A stretch of DNA of 64,000 nucleotides, taken from assembly GCA_041690635.1 (NCBI GenBank), contig JAWLGZ010000001.1, positions 977,040 through 1,041,039 of the forward strand, in the 5' to 3' direction. The notes under the pieces were generated by a model. The model was not told where the DNA came from. It searched no databases and was given only the letters and a program-made list of their open reading frames with translations. Shown piece after piece: positions 17,047-25,863 of this stretch. The translations under genes and the position numbers were made by a program. Source of the DNA: JAWLGZ01 sp041690635. GTDB taxonomy: Bacteria; Pseudomonadota; Gammaproteobacteria; Thiohalomonadales; Thiohalomonadaceae. The stretch's first letter is position 1. Each line of letters starts with the position of its first letter.

Positions 17047-17529
17047 TTAGTGGAGAATGGCCGGCATTTCATCAAGGACCAGGTCCTCCATCCAGGCGAA
17101 TGCCGCCTCGCGCCCGGGCTGGTTGAACAGCACCATCAGCACGACCCACTTGAGCTGATCCAGATCGACCTCATCGCCGCCCAGGGCCATCACGCGGTCG
17201 ATGACCATCTCTCGCAGCATCGAGTCCACAACGCCGGTCTGCTCCAGGAAGAGGAGGAAGCCGCGGCAGTCGGTGCCAAGCTTTTCGGACTCCTCGTCCG
17301 AGTAGATCCGCAGGGCGTGTTGCGTCTGTACCGGCTGCCGGTTCGCTTCATCCTGCATGTCGGCGAGCGCCTCCAACCAGTCGAATGCCTGGCGGATTTC
17401 GCCATGCTTGAAGCCGGCCTCCAGCAGCGAGTCGCGGAGCGCTTCCTGGTCGTCGTCGAGTGCGGCCTCGTCGCTGATGTAGTTCTCGAACAGAAACATC
17501 AGGACATCAAACACGGTCTGCTTCATCAC
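17047..17529 (-). CDS. smg: Smg family protein (DUF494)
   Basis: 160 residues, acidic, no signal peptide. Begins MKQTVFDVLMFLFENY, the characteristic DUF494/Smg opening, and continues through the ALxxAGF-like helix region (LLEAGFKHGEIRQAFDWLEALADM). Genetically linked to dprA (smf) throughout gammaproteobacteria; the molecular role is not established. It starts six bases after the dprA stop, implying an operon LysM-dprA-smg closed by the terminator at 16993-17024. Confidence 0.88.
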   Translation of the reverse strand: MMKQTVFDVLMFLFENYISDEAALDDDQEALRDSLLEAGFKHGEIRQAFDWLEALADMQDEANRQPVQTQHALRIYSDEESEKLGTDCRGFLLFLEQTGVVDSMLREMVIDRVMALGGDEVDLDQLKWVVLMVLFNQPGREAAFAWMEDLVLDEMPAILH

Positions 17530-17535
17530 TGGCTC

Positions 17536-18672
17536 TCAAGTGTCGTGTGTCCGGGGGTATCGCGAATAGAGGCCGCCCGCGGCCGCAACCACATAGCCCT
17601 CAAGCTCCAGGAGCAAGAGGATGGAGGAAACGGATTCGGCCGTCAATCCGCTTCGCTCGACCAGGCGGTCCACCGTGGCGGGCTCGAATCCAAGGCAATC
17701 CAGGACCTTGCGCTGCTCGGGGTCCAGCCGCTCTTCCGCGCATTCAGACGCCGGCCCGGCCGATTCGTTCAGTACCTGGCGCAACTGGGGCGCAAGCTCC
17801 TCCAGGATATCCGCCGCCGTCTCCACCAGCTTGGCCCCCTCGCGAATCAGCCGGTGGCAGCCGCGGGCCAGGGGATTGTGTATCGAACCGGGAATGGCGA
17901 ACACCTCCCGCCCCTGCTCCAACGCCCGCCGCGCGGTAATCAGTGACCCGCTGCGCAGGGCCGCCTCCACTACCAGCGTCCCCAGACTGAGCCCACTGAT
18001 GATGCGGTTGCGGCGGGGGAAATTCTCCGCCATCGGGCCGGTGCCGGGTGGAAACTCGGTCACCAGCGCCCCGCCACCGTCGATGATGGCGTGCGCGAGC
18101 ACCTTGTGCCGGGCGGGATAGACCCGATCCGGGCCGGTACCCGTCACGGCGATGGTCTGCCCCGCCGCCTCCAGGGCACCCCGGTGGGCCGCCCCGTCGA
18201 TACCCAGGGCCAGGCCACTGGTGATGTTCAGCCCCGTACCGGCCAGGTGGCGGGCCAGTTCGAAGGCGGTGTCTCGCCCGCCCGACGTGGGGTTACGGCT
18301 CCCCACCATGGCGAGTTGCGGTTCGCCGAGGGCGATTGGATTACCGGCCACGAACAGCACCGGCGGGGGCGCAGCCACCTCCCGCAGCAGGGCCGGGTAG
18401 CGGGGATCGTGGAGGGTGAGGATATGGCGGTCGGGCCCCTCGCTCCAGGCGAGGTCCGCATCTGCCGCCGCCCAGTCGGGCTGGCTCAGCCGTTGGCGCA
18501 AATCGGACCCGAGTACCGCGTCCGGCGGCCCGGCGGCGAGTGCCGTGGTGGGGTCGCCGAAGCGGTCGAGAAGGTCGCGAAAGGTGGCTGGGCCTACCCC
18601 GGGAATGCGGGAGAGGGCCAGCCAGTCTCGCACCATCTCCCGTTCACGGGTTGGTGACGACGTCGCGGACAT
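17536..18672 (-). CDS. dprA: DNA processing protein DprA (Smf)
   Basis: 378 residues: an N-terminal SAM-like helical region (LALSRIPGVGPATFRDLL), a central Rossmann-type DNA-binding domain with AMVGSRNPTSGG and SGLALGIDGAAHRGAL, and a C-terminal winged-helix module (about residues 310-370). DprA protects incoming single-stranded DNA and loads RecA during natural transformation. The ATG at 18672 would overlap the upstream LysM gene by 29 bases; an internal ATG at 18636 is an alternative start. Confidence 0.92.
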   Translation of the reverse strand: MSATSSPTREREMVRDWLALSRIPGVGPATFRDLLDRFGDPTTALAAGPPDAVLGSDLRQRLSQPDWAAADADLAWSEGPDRHILTLHDPRYPALLREVAAPPPVLFVAGNPIALGEPQLAMVGSRNPTSGGRDTAFELARHLAGTGLNITSGLALGIDGAAHRGALEAAGQTIAVTGTGPDRVYPARHKVLAHAIIDGGGALVTEFPPGTGPMAENFPRRNRIISGLSLGTLVVEAALRSGSLITARRALEQGREVFAIPGSIHNPLARGCHRLIREGAKLVETAADILEELAPQLRQVLNESAGPASECAEERLDPEQRKVLDCLGFEPATVDRLVERSGLTAESVSSILLLLELEGYVVAAAGGLYSRYPRTHDT

Positions 18673-19774
18673 GCATGGCCCGGGTGGCGTTCATCACCAG
18701 CGCGTAGCTCATGCGATCGAATACCCGGAAAACCATCACCACGCCGGCCCGCTGATCAGGCAACTTGACCTGTTCCCGATTGATCGGATCGCGCACCATG
18801 CCGCCATCCTGCCACACCGCGAGCACGTGCCCCGGCTCCAGGCCGGCATCCGCACCGACGCCGAGGGCGATGATCTGGTGCTGGCCGATCTGGTTCACAC
18901 CGTCGATCACCGCGAGGATACGCCCCGAGACCGGCTGTTCGGGTCCGCGGGGAATGAAGTTCTCCATGAAGCGGTCGTCTGCCTCCGGCATCAGCCGGTC
19001 ACCCACCAGCACTTCGCGGGTGGAACGGGTGATCTGCAGGGTGGCCGGATCGCCCGCCGCCTCCAGTCGTGCATCGCCGACGTCGAGCGCCTCGTAACCG
19101 AGGATATCCTTCGGATCGTCGGGGTTCCGGTACACCTTGCCGGAACGGACAATCTGCCAGGCACGAGTCGGCTCCTCGATGCCGCGCACAAAGATGGTGT
19201 CGCCGGACCCGGCAATCAGGCGCTGCTCGGTACTGGAGAGGATGTACGGTGCCAGTTCCAGCTCGCCCGCGCCCACCACCCGGTGACGGCCAAGGAACTG
19301 GCGAATGGCGTCGATCGGGATGGTCGGGACCGCCCGATCGAGGTCCTCGACCCGAATCTGGGGTGAGAGCCGGATATCACCACCCCGTTGAACCTGGATC
19401 GTCGGGCGCCCATCTATATAGACAAGGGAAAGGATGTCGCCCGGGTAGATGAGGTGCGGATTACGCACCTGCGGGTTCACGGACCAGATCTCGGGCCAGT
19501 ACCAGGGGTCGCGCAGGAAGCGGGCGGAGATGTCCCAAAGGGTGTCTCCCGGCTGCACCACGTAGCGCTCGGGATGGTCGGGGCGCACCGCCGCGACCAC
19601 CTCTTCAACCGGGCGCCGGTGCGGCGCCGGTTCGGTCGCCGGTGTGGCGACCAGGGGCTGAACGGCCTGTTCCGTTACCGGTTCCGGCGGCGGAGTGGTC
19701 GCACAGCCGGACAGGAGGGCGATCAACGCCGCGGGAAGCAGCGCGACTCGGGTATTGAAACGATTCTTGTTCAT
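18644..19774 (-). CDS. LysM-domain lipoprotein
   Basis: 376 residues. The lipobox LLSGC near residue 24 predicts a lipoprotein. A LysM peptidoglycan-binding domain follows (YVVQPGDTLWDISARFL to HLIYPGDILSL, about residues 71-120). The long C-terminal part is beta-rich without a recognised catalytic motif. This LysM gene is regularly found divergent from def and upstream of dprA in gammaproteobacteria; it presumably has an envelope role. The start at 19774 (MNKNRF) is chosen because it begins the signal peptide. Confidence 0.87.
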   Translation of the reverse strand: MNKNRFNTRVALLPAALIALLSGCATTPPPEPVTEQAVQPLVATPATEPAPHRRPVEEVVAAVRPDHPERYVVQPGDTLWDISARFLRDPWYWPEIWSVNPQVRNPHLIYPGDILSLVYIDGRPTIQVQRGGDIRLSPQIRVEDLDRAVPTIPIDAIRQFLGRHRVVGAGELELAPYILSSTEQRLIAGSGDTIFVRGIEEPTRAWQIVRSGKVYRNPDDPKDILGYEALDVGDARLEAAGDPATLQITRSTREVLVGDRLMPEADDRFMENFIPRGPEQPVSGRILAVIDGVNQIGQHQIIALGVGADAGLEPGHVLAVWQDGGMVRDPINREQVKLPDQRAGVVMVFRVFDRMSYALVMNATRAMHVRDVVTNP

Positions 19775-19969
19775 GACATCCCTTTTCTGCGAACGACGCC
19801 GTGGGTCTATCCGGTTTGCGGCGAGTGTATCGGAATTCACCACCGGCTCAAAGTGTCAAGGCCGAAAGTGAGAATTACGTTATGATTGGCATCCGGCTCC
19901 GGCCGTTTCGGTCCCGCGTAGCGCCCGGACGGCTCGATCATCCGCCCCCAGCAATCTCGACAAGCTGAC

Positions 19970-20473
19970 ATGGCCATCCTCAATATCCTTCATTTTCCCG
20001 ATCCGCGTCTACGCACCAGGGCCCGCCCGGTCGAACGGGTGGACGATCGCATTCGCCACCTGGTCACGGACATGCTGGAGACCATGTACGACGCCCCGGG
20101 CATCGGCCTCGCCGCCACCCAGGTGGATGTACATGAGCAGGTCGTCGTCATCGACACCTCAGAGGAGAAGAACCAGCCGCTGGTACTCATCAACCCCGAG
20201 ATAACTCGTCGCGAGGGGGTGGAGGAGATGGATGAGGGGTGCCTGTCGGTGCCCGGCATCTATGAAACGGTGCAGCGTGCCGATCGGGTGGCGGTGCGCG
20301 CCCTGGACCGTGATGGCAACCCGTTCGAGCTTGAGGCCGAGGGGCTGCTGGCCGTCTGCATCCAGCACGAGATGGATCACCTGGAGGGGAAGCTGTTCGT
20401 CGACTATCTCTCCGAACTCAAGCGCCAGCGCATTCGCCGCAAGCTGGAGAAGCTGCGCCGCAAGACGCTGTAA
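19970..20473 (+). CDS. def: Peptide deformylase
   Basis: 167 residues with all three PDF motifs: GIGLAATQ (motif 1), EGCLSVPG with the metal-binding cysteine (motif 2) and QHEMDHLEG with the HExxH-type site (motif 3). Removes the N-formyl group from nascent proteins. Divergent from the LysM gene. The def-fmt-rsmB order is conserved, but here def and fmt are separated by 224 bases that contain hairpins and a probable terminator. Confidence 0.96.
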   Translation: MAILNILHFPDPRLRTRARPVERVDDRIRHLVTDMLETMYDAPGIGLAATQVDVHEQVVVIDTSEEKNQPLVLINPEITRREGVEEMDEGCLSVPGIYETVQRADRVAVRALDRDGNPFELEAEGLLAVCIQHEMDHLEGKLFVDYLSELKRQRIRRKLEKLRRKTL

Positions 20474-20478
20474 CACCA

Positions 20479-20507
20479 GGGAAATGCTGAATTAATCAGC
20501 GTTTCCC
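20479..20507. terminator. Hairpin downstream of def
   Basis: GGGAAATGCTGA (20479-20490) pairs with TCAGCGTTTCCC (20496-20507), 12 bp with one G-T wobble and a 5-base loop, starting five bases after the def stop. No T-tract follows. It may be an RNA 3' stabiliser or a weak terminator. Confidence 0.5.
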
Positions 20508-20634
20508 GTGCGGTCCAGGGATGGACCGCCGCAACAATCGCATAAGCGATTGATTGGCGGGAGCCCGGCCCGGACAGGTGCCGGGGCTAGAGAAGACCAG
20601 ATTCCAGGGGTCGAACCGGGACCGGTAGCCCCCT

Positions 20635-20682
20635 TTCACCCTGTGTCCTCTGTGCCCCTGGGGTGAATTTCGTTTTTTTTTT
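20635..20682 (+). terminator. Probable terminator before fmt
   Basis: TTCACCC (20635-20641) pairs with GGGTGAA (20661-20667) around a 19-base loop and is followed five bases later by a run of ten Ts (20673-20682). The shape is that of an intrinsic terminator on the + strand placed 15 bases before the fmt start. The loop is part of a widespread intergenic repeat type, so it may be a repeat used as a terminator. Confidence 0.5.
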
Positions 20683-20697
20683 GGAAAAGAACAAACC

Positions 20698-21636
20698 ATG
20701 CCGCAATCCCTGAGAGTCGTTTTCGCGGGCACCCCCGAGTTCGCCGCCCGGGCGCTCGCAGCCCTGATCGAATCGCCCCACGAGGTGGTGGCTGTCTACA
20801 CCCAGCCGGATCGCCCGGCAGGCCGCGGCCGGAAGCTGCGCCCGAGCCCGGTCAAGGCGCTCGCCCTCGAACACCAGCTGCCGGTGCTGCAACCGGAGAG
20901 CCTGAAGGACCCGGCAGAGCAGGCAACGCTCGCCGCCTTCAAACCGGATGTGATGGTGGTGGCCGCCTATGGCCTGCTGCTACCCCAGGCGGTACTGGAT
21001 ATCCCCACGCTCGGCTGCATCAATATCCATGCCTCGCTGCTGCCGCGCTGGCGGGGGGCGGCCCCCATTCAGCGCGCCATCCTGGCCGGCGATGCGGAGA
21101 GCGGGATTACCATCATGCAAATGGAGGCGGGGCTCGATACCGGCCCCATGCTGCTCAAGGCCACCACCCCCATCGGCCCGGAGGAGAACGCCCAGGGGCT
21201 GCACGACCGGCTCGCCGGACTGGGTGCCTCGGCCCTGCTGGAGGCGCTGGCGCAGCTCCCCGGTGGTGAACTGAAGCCGGAGCCGCAGAATGATGCCGAA
21301 GCCACCTACGCCAAGAAGCTGGAAAAGGGGGAAGCGGCCATCGACTGGCAGCGCCCCGCTGCCGGGATCCACCGCCAGGTGCGTGCCTTCAATCCATGGC
21401 CGGTGGCCCAGGCCCGTCTCGCCGAGGATGCTCTGCGCGTCTGGGAGGCGACCGTCGTACCCGGAAGCGGCAAACCGGGCCGTGTGGTCGCCACCGGCCG
21501 GGACGGAATCGACGTGGCAACCGGTGACGGCCTGCTGCGCATCACCCGCCTCCAGTTGCCGGGCGGGCGGCCGCTCTCGGCGGCCGAATTCCTCAATGGC
21601 CGCGACCTGAACGGTGTCCATCTCGATAATGGCTAA
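20698..21636 (+). CDS. fmt: Methionyl-tRNA formyltransferase
   Basis: 312 residues. The N-terminal Rossmann-like domain begins LRVVFAGTPEFAARAL and includes the catalytic region HASLLPRWRGAAPIQ; the C-terminal OB-like tRNA-binding domain spans about 205-312. Formylates Met-tRNA(fMet) for initiation, the partner step of peptide deformylase. It overlaps rsmB by eight bases, so those two are translationally coupled. Confidence 0.96.
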   Translation: MPQSLRVVFAGTPEFAARALAALIESPHEVVAVYTQPDRPAGRGRKLRPSPVKALALEHQLPVLQPESLKDPAEQATLAAFKPDVMVVAAYGLLLPQAVLDIPTLGCINIHASLLPRWRGAAPIQRAILAGDAESGITIMQMEAGLDTGPMLLKATTPIGPEENAQGLHDRLAGLGASALLEALAQLPGGELKPEPQNDAEATYAKKLEKGEAAIDWQRPAAGIHRQVRAFNPWPVAQARLAEDALRVWEATVVPGSGKPGRVVATGRDGIDVATGDGLLRITRLQLPGGRPLSAAEFLNGRDLNGVHLDNG

Positions 21637-23008
21637 GGGTCCGCGCAAGCACAGCGCCGGGGCACACCGGACGTTTCAGGGGCGACCGCATGCGGGAGGC
21701 GACCACTCCGACCCTTGCCCCCGCGAGACCGCCGCCCGCGCCGTGCAGGAGGTATGGGACCAGGGGCGCTCGCTGACCGCCGTCCTGCCCCGTTACCTCG
21801 CCCGCCTGCCGGCCGACCAGCGTGGGTTCACCCAGGCACTCTGCTATGGCACCCTGCGCTGGGGTCTGCGGCTGGACGCCATCGCTGGCGAGCTGGTCGA
21901 GAAGCCGCTGCGCAGCCGCGACCGGGATGTCCACTTCCTGCTGCTGGTCGGGCTCTACCAACTGATCCACCTCGATACACCGCCCCACGCCGCCGTCTCC
22001 GAGACCGTCGCCGCCGCCGACCGGCTGGGCAAGGGGTGGGCGCGGGGGCTGCTGAACGGGGTACTGCGCCGTTTCCTGCGCGAGCGGGCCACCATCGAGG
22101 CGACGGTGGATCGGGACGACGCGGCCGCGCTGGCCCATCCGCCCTGGCTGCTTGAGGAGTTGCGGGCAGCGTGGCCCGGGGAGTGGTGCGCCATCGCCGA
22201 GGCAAACAATGCCCATCCGCCCATGACCCTGCGAGTCAACCGCCTTCGTTCGTCGAGGGAGGCCTACCTGGAGGCGCTGCGCGCCGCCGGTATCGCAGCC
22301 GCCCCCACCCGGTACGCACCGGACGGCGTGCAGCTTGTGGAACCGGTGGGGGTGGAACGTCTGCCCGGCTTTGCCGAAGGGGCCTGTTCGGTCCAGGACG
22401 AGGCGGCGCAGCTCGCCGCGCTCCTGCTCGACCCCGCCCCCAGCGAGCGGGTACTCGACGCCTGTGCCGCCCCCGGCGGCAAGACCGGCCACCTGCTGGA
22501 GATCGCACCGGACGCCGAGGTGGTGGCCCTTGATCGGGACCCGGAGCGGCTGGAGCGGGTAAGGGAGAACCTGGACCGGCTGGGGGTCCGTGCGACCGTA
22601 CTGGCCGGTGATGCCGCCGAACCGGCCGGCTGGTGGGACGGACGCCCGTTCGACCGCATCCTGCTGGACGCCCCCTGTTCGGCCACCGGGGTGATACGCC
22701 GCCACCCGGATATCAAGCTGCTGCGTCGCCGCGAGGACATCGACGTTCTGGCCGCGGAACAGGCGCGCCTGCTCCGCGCCCTGTGGCCGCTGCTGCGCGC
22801 CGGGGGTTTGCTTGTATATGCCACCTGCTCGATACTACCGCAGGAAAATGCTCGGCAAATCACCACCTTCCTGTCCGAGCGGGACGACGCCCGGGTGGTC
22901 GGGCCAAACACCGAATGGGGCCGTGCGGCGGAGACCGGCCGGCAGATCCTCCCCGGCGAGGACGCGATGGATGGGTTTTATTTCGCTGCACTCATCAAGG
23001 CCAGGTGA
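21629..23008 (+). CDS. rsmB: 16S rRNA m5C967 methyltransferase RsmB (Sun/Fmu)
   Basis: 459 residues: an N-terminal NusB-like RNA-binding domain (about 30-170) and a C-terminal class I methyltransferase. The SAM motif is LDACAAPGGKTGHL. The catalytic cysteine pair is present in DAPCSATG and ATCSILPQEN. The start chosen (21629, MAKGPRK) overlaps the fmt stop by eight bases. Confidence 0.94.
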   Translation: MAKGPRKHSAGAHRTFQGRPHAGGDHSDPCPRETAARAVQEVWDQGRSLTAVLPRYLARLPADQRGFTQALCYGTLRWGLRLDAIAGELVEKPLRSRDRDVHFLLLVGLYQLIHLDTPPHAAVSETVAAADRLGKGWARGLLNGVLRRFLRERATIEATVDRDDAAALAHPPWLLEELRAAWPGEWCAIAEANNAHPPMTLRVNRLRSSREAYLEALRAAGIAAAPTRYAPDGVQLVEPVGVERLPGFAEGACSVQDEAAQLAALLLDPAPSERVLDACAAPGGKTGHLLEIAPDAEVVALDRDPERLERVRENLDRLGVRATVLAGDAAEPAGWWDGRPFDRILLDAPCSATGVIRRHPDIKLLRRREDIDVLAAEQARLLRALWPLLRAGGLLVYATCSILPQENARQITTFLSERDDARVVGPNTEWGRAAETGRQILPGEDAMDGFYFAALIKAR

Positions 23009-23060
23009 CCGCCCTTCGCCCGAGCGCGGGCAGCGCACGCCAGGCGCAGCGGAGATTCCG

Positions 23061-23639
23061 GTGAACCGGCAGCCCCGCCGCCATTGGCTGCACTGGCTGC
23101 TGGCGCTGGTTGCGGTGGGGGCAAGCGCACTGGCGTCGGCCGAGGCGGAGAGCGGGTTTTCCGTGGAGTCGGCCGACACCCGCTTCGATGAGTCGGTCTA
23201 CCTGCTCGACGCCGACCTGCGTTACCGCTTCAACCCGCGGGTGCTGGAGGCGCTGGAGAACGGGGTCCCGATCACCATCGCCATCGACATCGAGGTGGAA
23301 CGCCACCGCCGGTGGTGGCTGAACGAGACCGTCGCCACCCTGGAACAGCGCTACCAGCTCGACTACCACGCCCTGGCCGACCAGTACGTCGTGCGCAATC
23401 TCAACAGCGGCGCCGTCTACAGCTTCCACGGCTTGGCGGCGGCGCTGCACGCACTGGGCACCGTCCGCGACCTGCCGCTGCTCGATAGTCAGTTCGTGGA
23501 ACCCGGAGAGGAGTACCAGGTCATCCTGCGGGCCCGGCTCGATATCGAGGAGCTCCCCTCCCCCCTGCGCCCCCTGGCCTATGTGACCCCTGCCTGGCGG
23601 CTGCGGAGCGACTGGTACCTATGCTCCTTGACGCCCTGA
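23061..23639 (+). CDS. DUF4390 family secreted protein
   Basis: 192 residues starting at GTG 23061, with GGAG upstream. The N-terminus is a signal sequence (HWLHWLLALVAVGASALASA). The body matches DUF4390 proteins: FDESVYLLDADLRYRF and the basic/aromatic stretch VERHRRWWLNE. These genes sit between rsmB and the ntrY-like kinase in many gammaproteobacteria; function is unknown. It overlaps the downstream kinase gene by 19 bases, which suggests a functional link to that sensor. Confidence 0.82.
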   Translation: MNRQPRRHWLHWLLALVAVGASALASAEAESGFSVESADTRFDESVYLLDADLRYRFNPRVLEALENGVPITIAIDIEVERHRRWWLNETVATLEQRYQLDYHALADQYVVRNLNSGAVYSFHGLAAALHALGTVRDLPLLDSQFVEPGEEYQVILRARLDIEELPSPLRPLAYVTPAWRLRSDWYLCSLTP

Positions 23640-25819
23640 AACGACTCACCTCCGGCCCCAAGCCGGCCGTGCTGGTGCTGCTGCTGCTGCTGGCGTCGCT
23701 CTACCTGATGAGCGACGCAACCCAGAACTCGGCGGTCTTCGGCGAGCTCTATTCGCTGCTGCTGGCGGTCAACATCGCTGCGCTGGTGCTGATGGTGGCG
23801 CTGATCCTGCGCAACCTGATCAGCGTGATCCACCAGTACCGCCAACGCGCCACCGGCTCACGGCTGACGGTGCGGCTGCTGGTGGTATTCATCCTGCTCG
23901 CGGTAGCGCCGGTGAGCGTGGTCTACTACTTCTCGCTACAGTTCCTTCAGCGCGGTATCGACAGCTGGTTCGATGTGCATGTGGAACAGGCGCTGGAGGA
24001 TGCCCTGGAGCTCGGCAAGACCTCCCTCGACGGCCGCCTGCGCGAACTGCTGCGCCAGACCCGCCAGTTGGGCGCCGAACTGACCGCCGTCAGCGAAGGA
24101 GGCGCTGCCCTGGTTCTGAACGACCTGCGCCGGAGCGGTGACGCCTCGGAGCTGACGCTGATGACCCTGAAGGGGCGGGTGATCGCCAGCTCCAGCACCG
24201 ATCTCACCGAGATCCTGCCCAACCTGCCCGGCGACGCGGTGCTCCTTCAGCTACGTCAGGGGCTCGACTATGCCCGGCTGGAGCCGCTCGGGGATCGGGG
24301 CCTGCAGGTGCGGATTGCCGTGATCGTCGGCCGGTCGGGTCCCGACGACGCCCGCGTGCTGCACGCGCTCTACCCGGTGGCGGATCGGCTCAACCGGCTG
24401 GCCGACAGCGTGCAGTCCGCCTATGCCGACTACAAGGAGCTGGCCTACCTGCGCCAGCCGCTCAAGTACAGCTTCATCCTGACCCTCTCCCTGGTGCTGC
24501 TGCTCAGCCTGCTGGCGGCGGTCTGGACCGCCTTCTTCTCCGCCCGCCGGCTCGTGGCGCCCATCCGCGACCTGGCTGAGGGCACCCGGGCGGTGGCCGA
24601 GGGGGACTACGACAAGCGCCTGCCGCTACCGAGCCGGGACGAACTGGGCTTTCTGGTCCGCTCCTTCAACGAGATGACCCGCAAGCTGGCCCAGGCGCGC
24701 GACAGTGCCCGGCGCAGCCAGCAGGAGGCGGAGGAGCAGCACGCCTATCTGGAGGCGGTTCTCGGCCGGCTCTCCTCCGGGGTGCTCACCCTGGACGACA
24801 AGGGGATACTGCGCACGGTGAACGCCGCCGCCTCGCAGATCCTCGGTGCCGAACTGGAGGGCTTTGTGGATGCCCCGCTGCAACGGCTCGGCGAGGCTCA
24901 CCCGGGGCTCGAACCGCTGATCGCCGCCATCGGGCCCGAATTTGCCGACGGATCGCCGGAGTGGCGCGCCGAGGTCACCCTGTTCGGCAGCAAGGGGCGA
25001 CAACTGCTGATGTGCCGCGGCGCGCCACTGCCCGGTATCGGTGACATTCGCGGTGGCCACGTCATCGTCTTCGACGATGTCACCACCCTCATCCAGGCCC
25101 AACGCGACGCCGCCTGGGGCGAGGTGGCGCGCCGTCTTGCCCACGAGATTAAGAATCCGCTGACACCGATCCAGCTCTCCGCCGAACGGTTGCGGCACAA
25201 GTATCTGAACAAGATGGATGCGGAGGATGCGGAGGTACTGGATCGCTCCACCCACACCATCGTCCAGCAGGTGGAGGCGATGAAGGAGATGGTGAAGGCC
25301 TTTTCCGACTACGCCAACAGCCCGAAAATGCATGCCGAGCCGGTCGACCTGAACCGGCTGGTCAACGAGGTACTCGAACTGTATCGCGGCGATCACCGGC
25401 TGACCCTGGGGGTGGTCCTCGATGCGGGGCTGCCATGGGTGGAGGCGGACGCAGCCCGGCTGCGGCAGGTGATGCACAACCTGATCCGAAATTCGGTGGA
25501 GGCGGTCGCCGGTGAACGCACCGTCGCCGTTCACTTCGCCACCCGCTGCGCCACCGACGCCCGCTGCTCCTTTGTGGAGTTGACGGTGGAGGATGACGGC
25601 CCCGGGATCCCGGCGAACCTGTTCGCCAACCTGTTCGAGCCCTATGTCACGGGAAAAACCAAGGGCACCGGCCTGGGGCTGGCGATCGTCAAGAAGATTG
25701 TCGAGGAGCACGGGGGCGTCATCTGGGCCGAGAATCCGCCCGAGGGCGGCGCCCGACTGACCATCCGGCTGCCGACAAAATCACAAGTGACGAGTGAAAG
25801 TGACAAAAAGGGAGCTTGA
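23621..25819 (+). CDS. NtrY-like membrane sensor histidine kinase
   Basis: 732 residues. Two or three N-terminal membrane helices, a periplasmic region (about 100-280), a further helix (about 285-305), HAMP (about 308-360), PAS (about 375-490), HisKA with the phospho-histidine in RLAHEIKNPLTPIQL, and an HATPase with N/G boxes (HNLIRNSVEA, DDGPGIP, GTGLGLAIV). The order matches NtrY, the sensor of the NtrYX pair linked to nitrogen and redox/envelope control in proteobacteria. The cognate regulator follows. The stimulus is not inferable from sequence. Confidence 0.88.
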   Translation: MLLDALKRLTSGPKPAVLVLLLLLASLYLMSDATQNSAVFGELYSLLLAVNIAALVLMVALILRNLISVIHQYRQRATGSRLTVRLLVVFILLAVAPVSVVYYFSLQFLQRGIDSWFDVHVEQALEDALELGKTSLDGRLRELLRQTRQLGAELTAVSEGGAALVLNDLRRSGDASELTLMTLKGRVIASSSTDLTEILPNLPGDAVLLQLRQGLDYARLEPLGDRGLQVRIAVIVGRSGPDDARVLHALYPVADRLNRLADSVQSAYADYKELAYLRQPLKYSFILTLSLVLLLSLLAAVWTAFFSARRLVAPIRDLAEGTRAVAEGDYDKRLPLPSRDELGFLVRSFNEMTRKLAQARDSARRSQQEAEEQHAYLEAVLGRLSSGVLTLDDKGILRTVNAAASQILGAELEGFVDAPLQRLGEAHPGLEPLIAAIGPEFADGSPEWRAEVTLFGSKGRQLLMCRGAPLPGIGDIRGGHVIVFDDVTTLIQAQRDAAWGEVARRLAHEIKNPLTPIQLSAERLRHKYLNKMDAEDAEVLDRSTHTIVQQVEAMKEMVKAFSDYANSPKMHAEPVDLNRLVNEVLELYRGDHRLTLGVVLDAGLPWVEADAARLRQVMHNLIRNSVEAVAGERTVAVHFATRCATDARCSFVELTVEDDGPGIPANLFANLFEPYVTGKTKGTGLGLAIVKKIVEEHGGVIWAENPPEGGARLTIRLPTKSQVTSESDKKGA

Positions 25820-25863
25820 GATTTGCCACTTGTCACTTGCAACTGCCTTTAAGGACGCGAACG

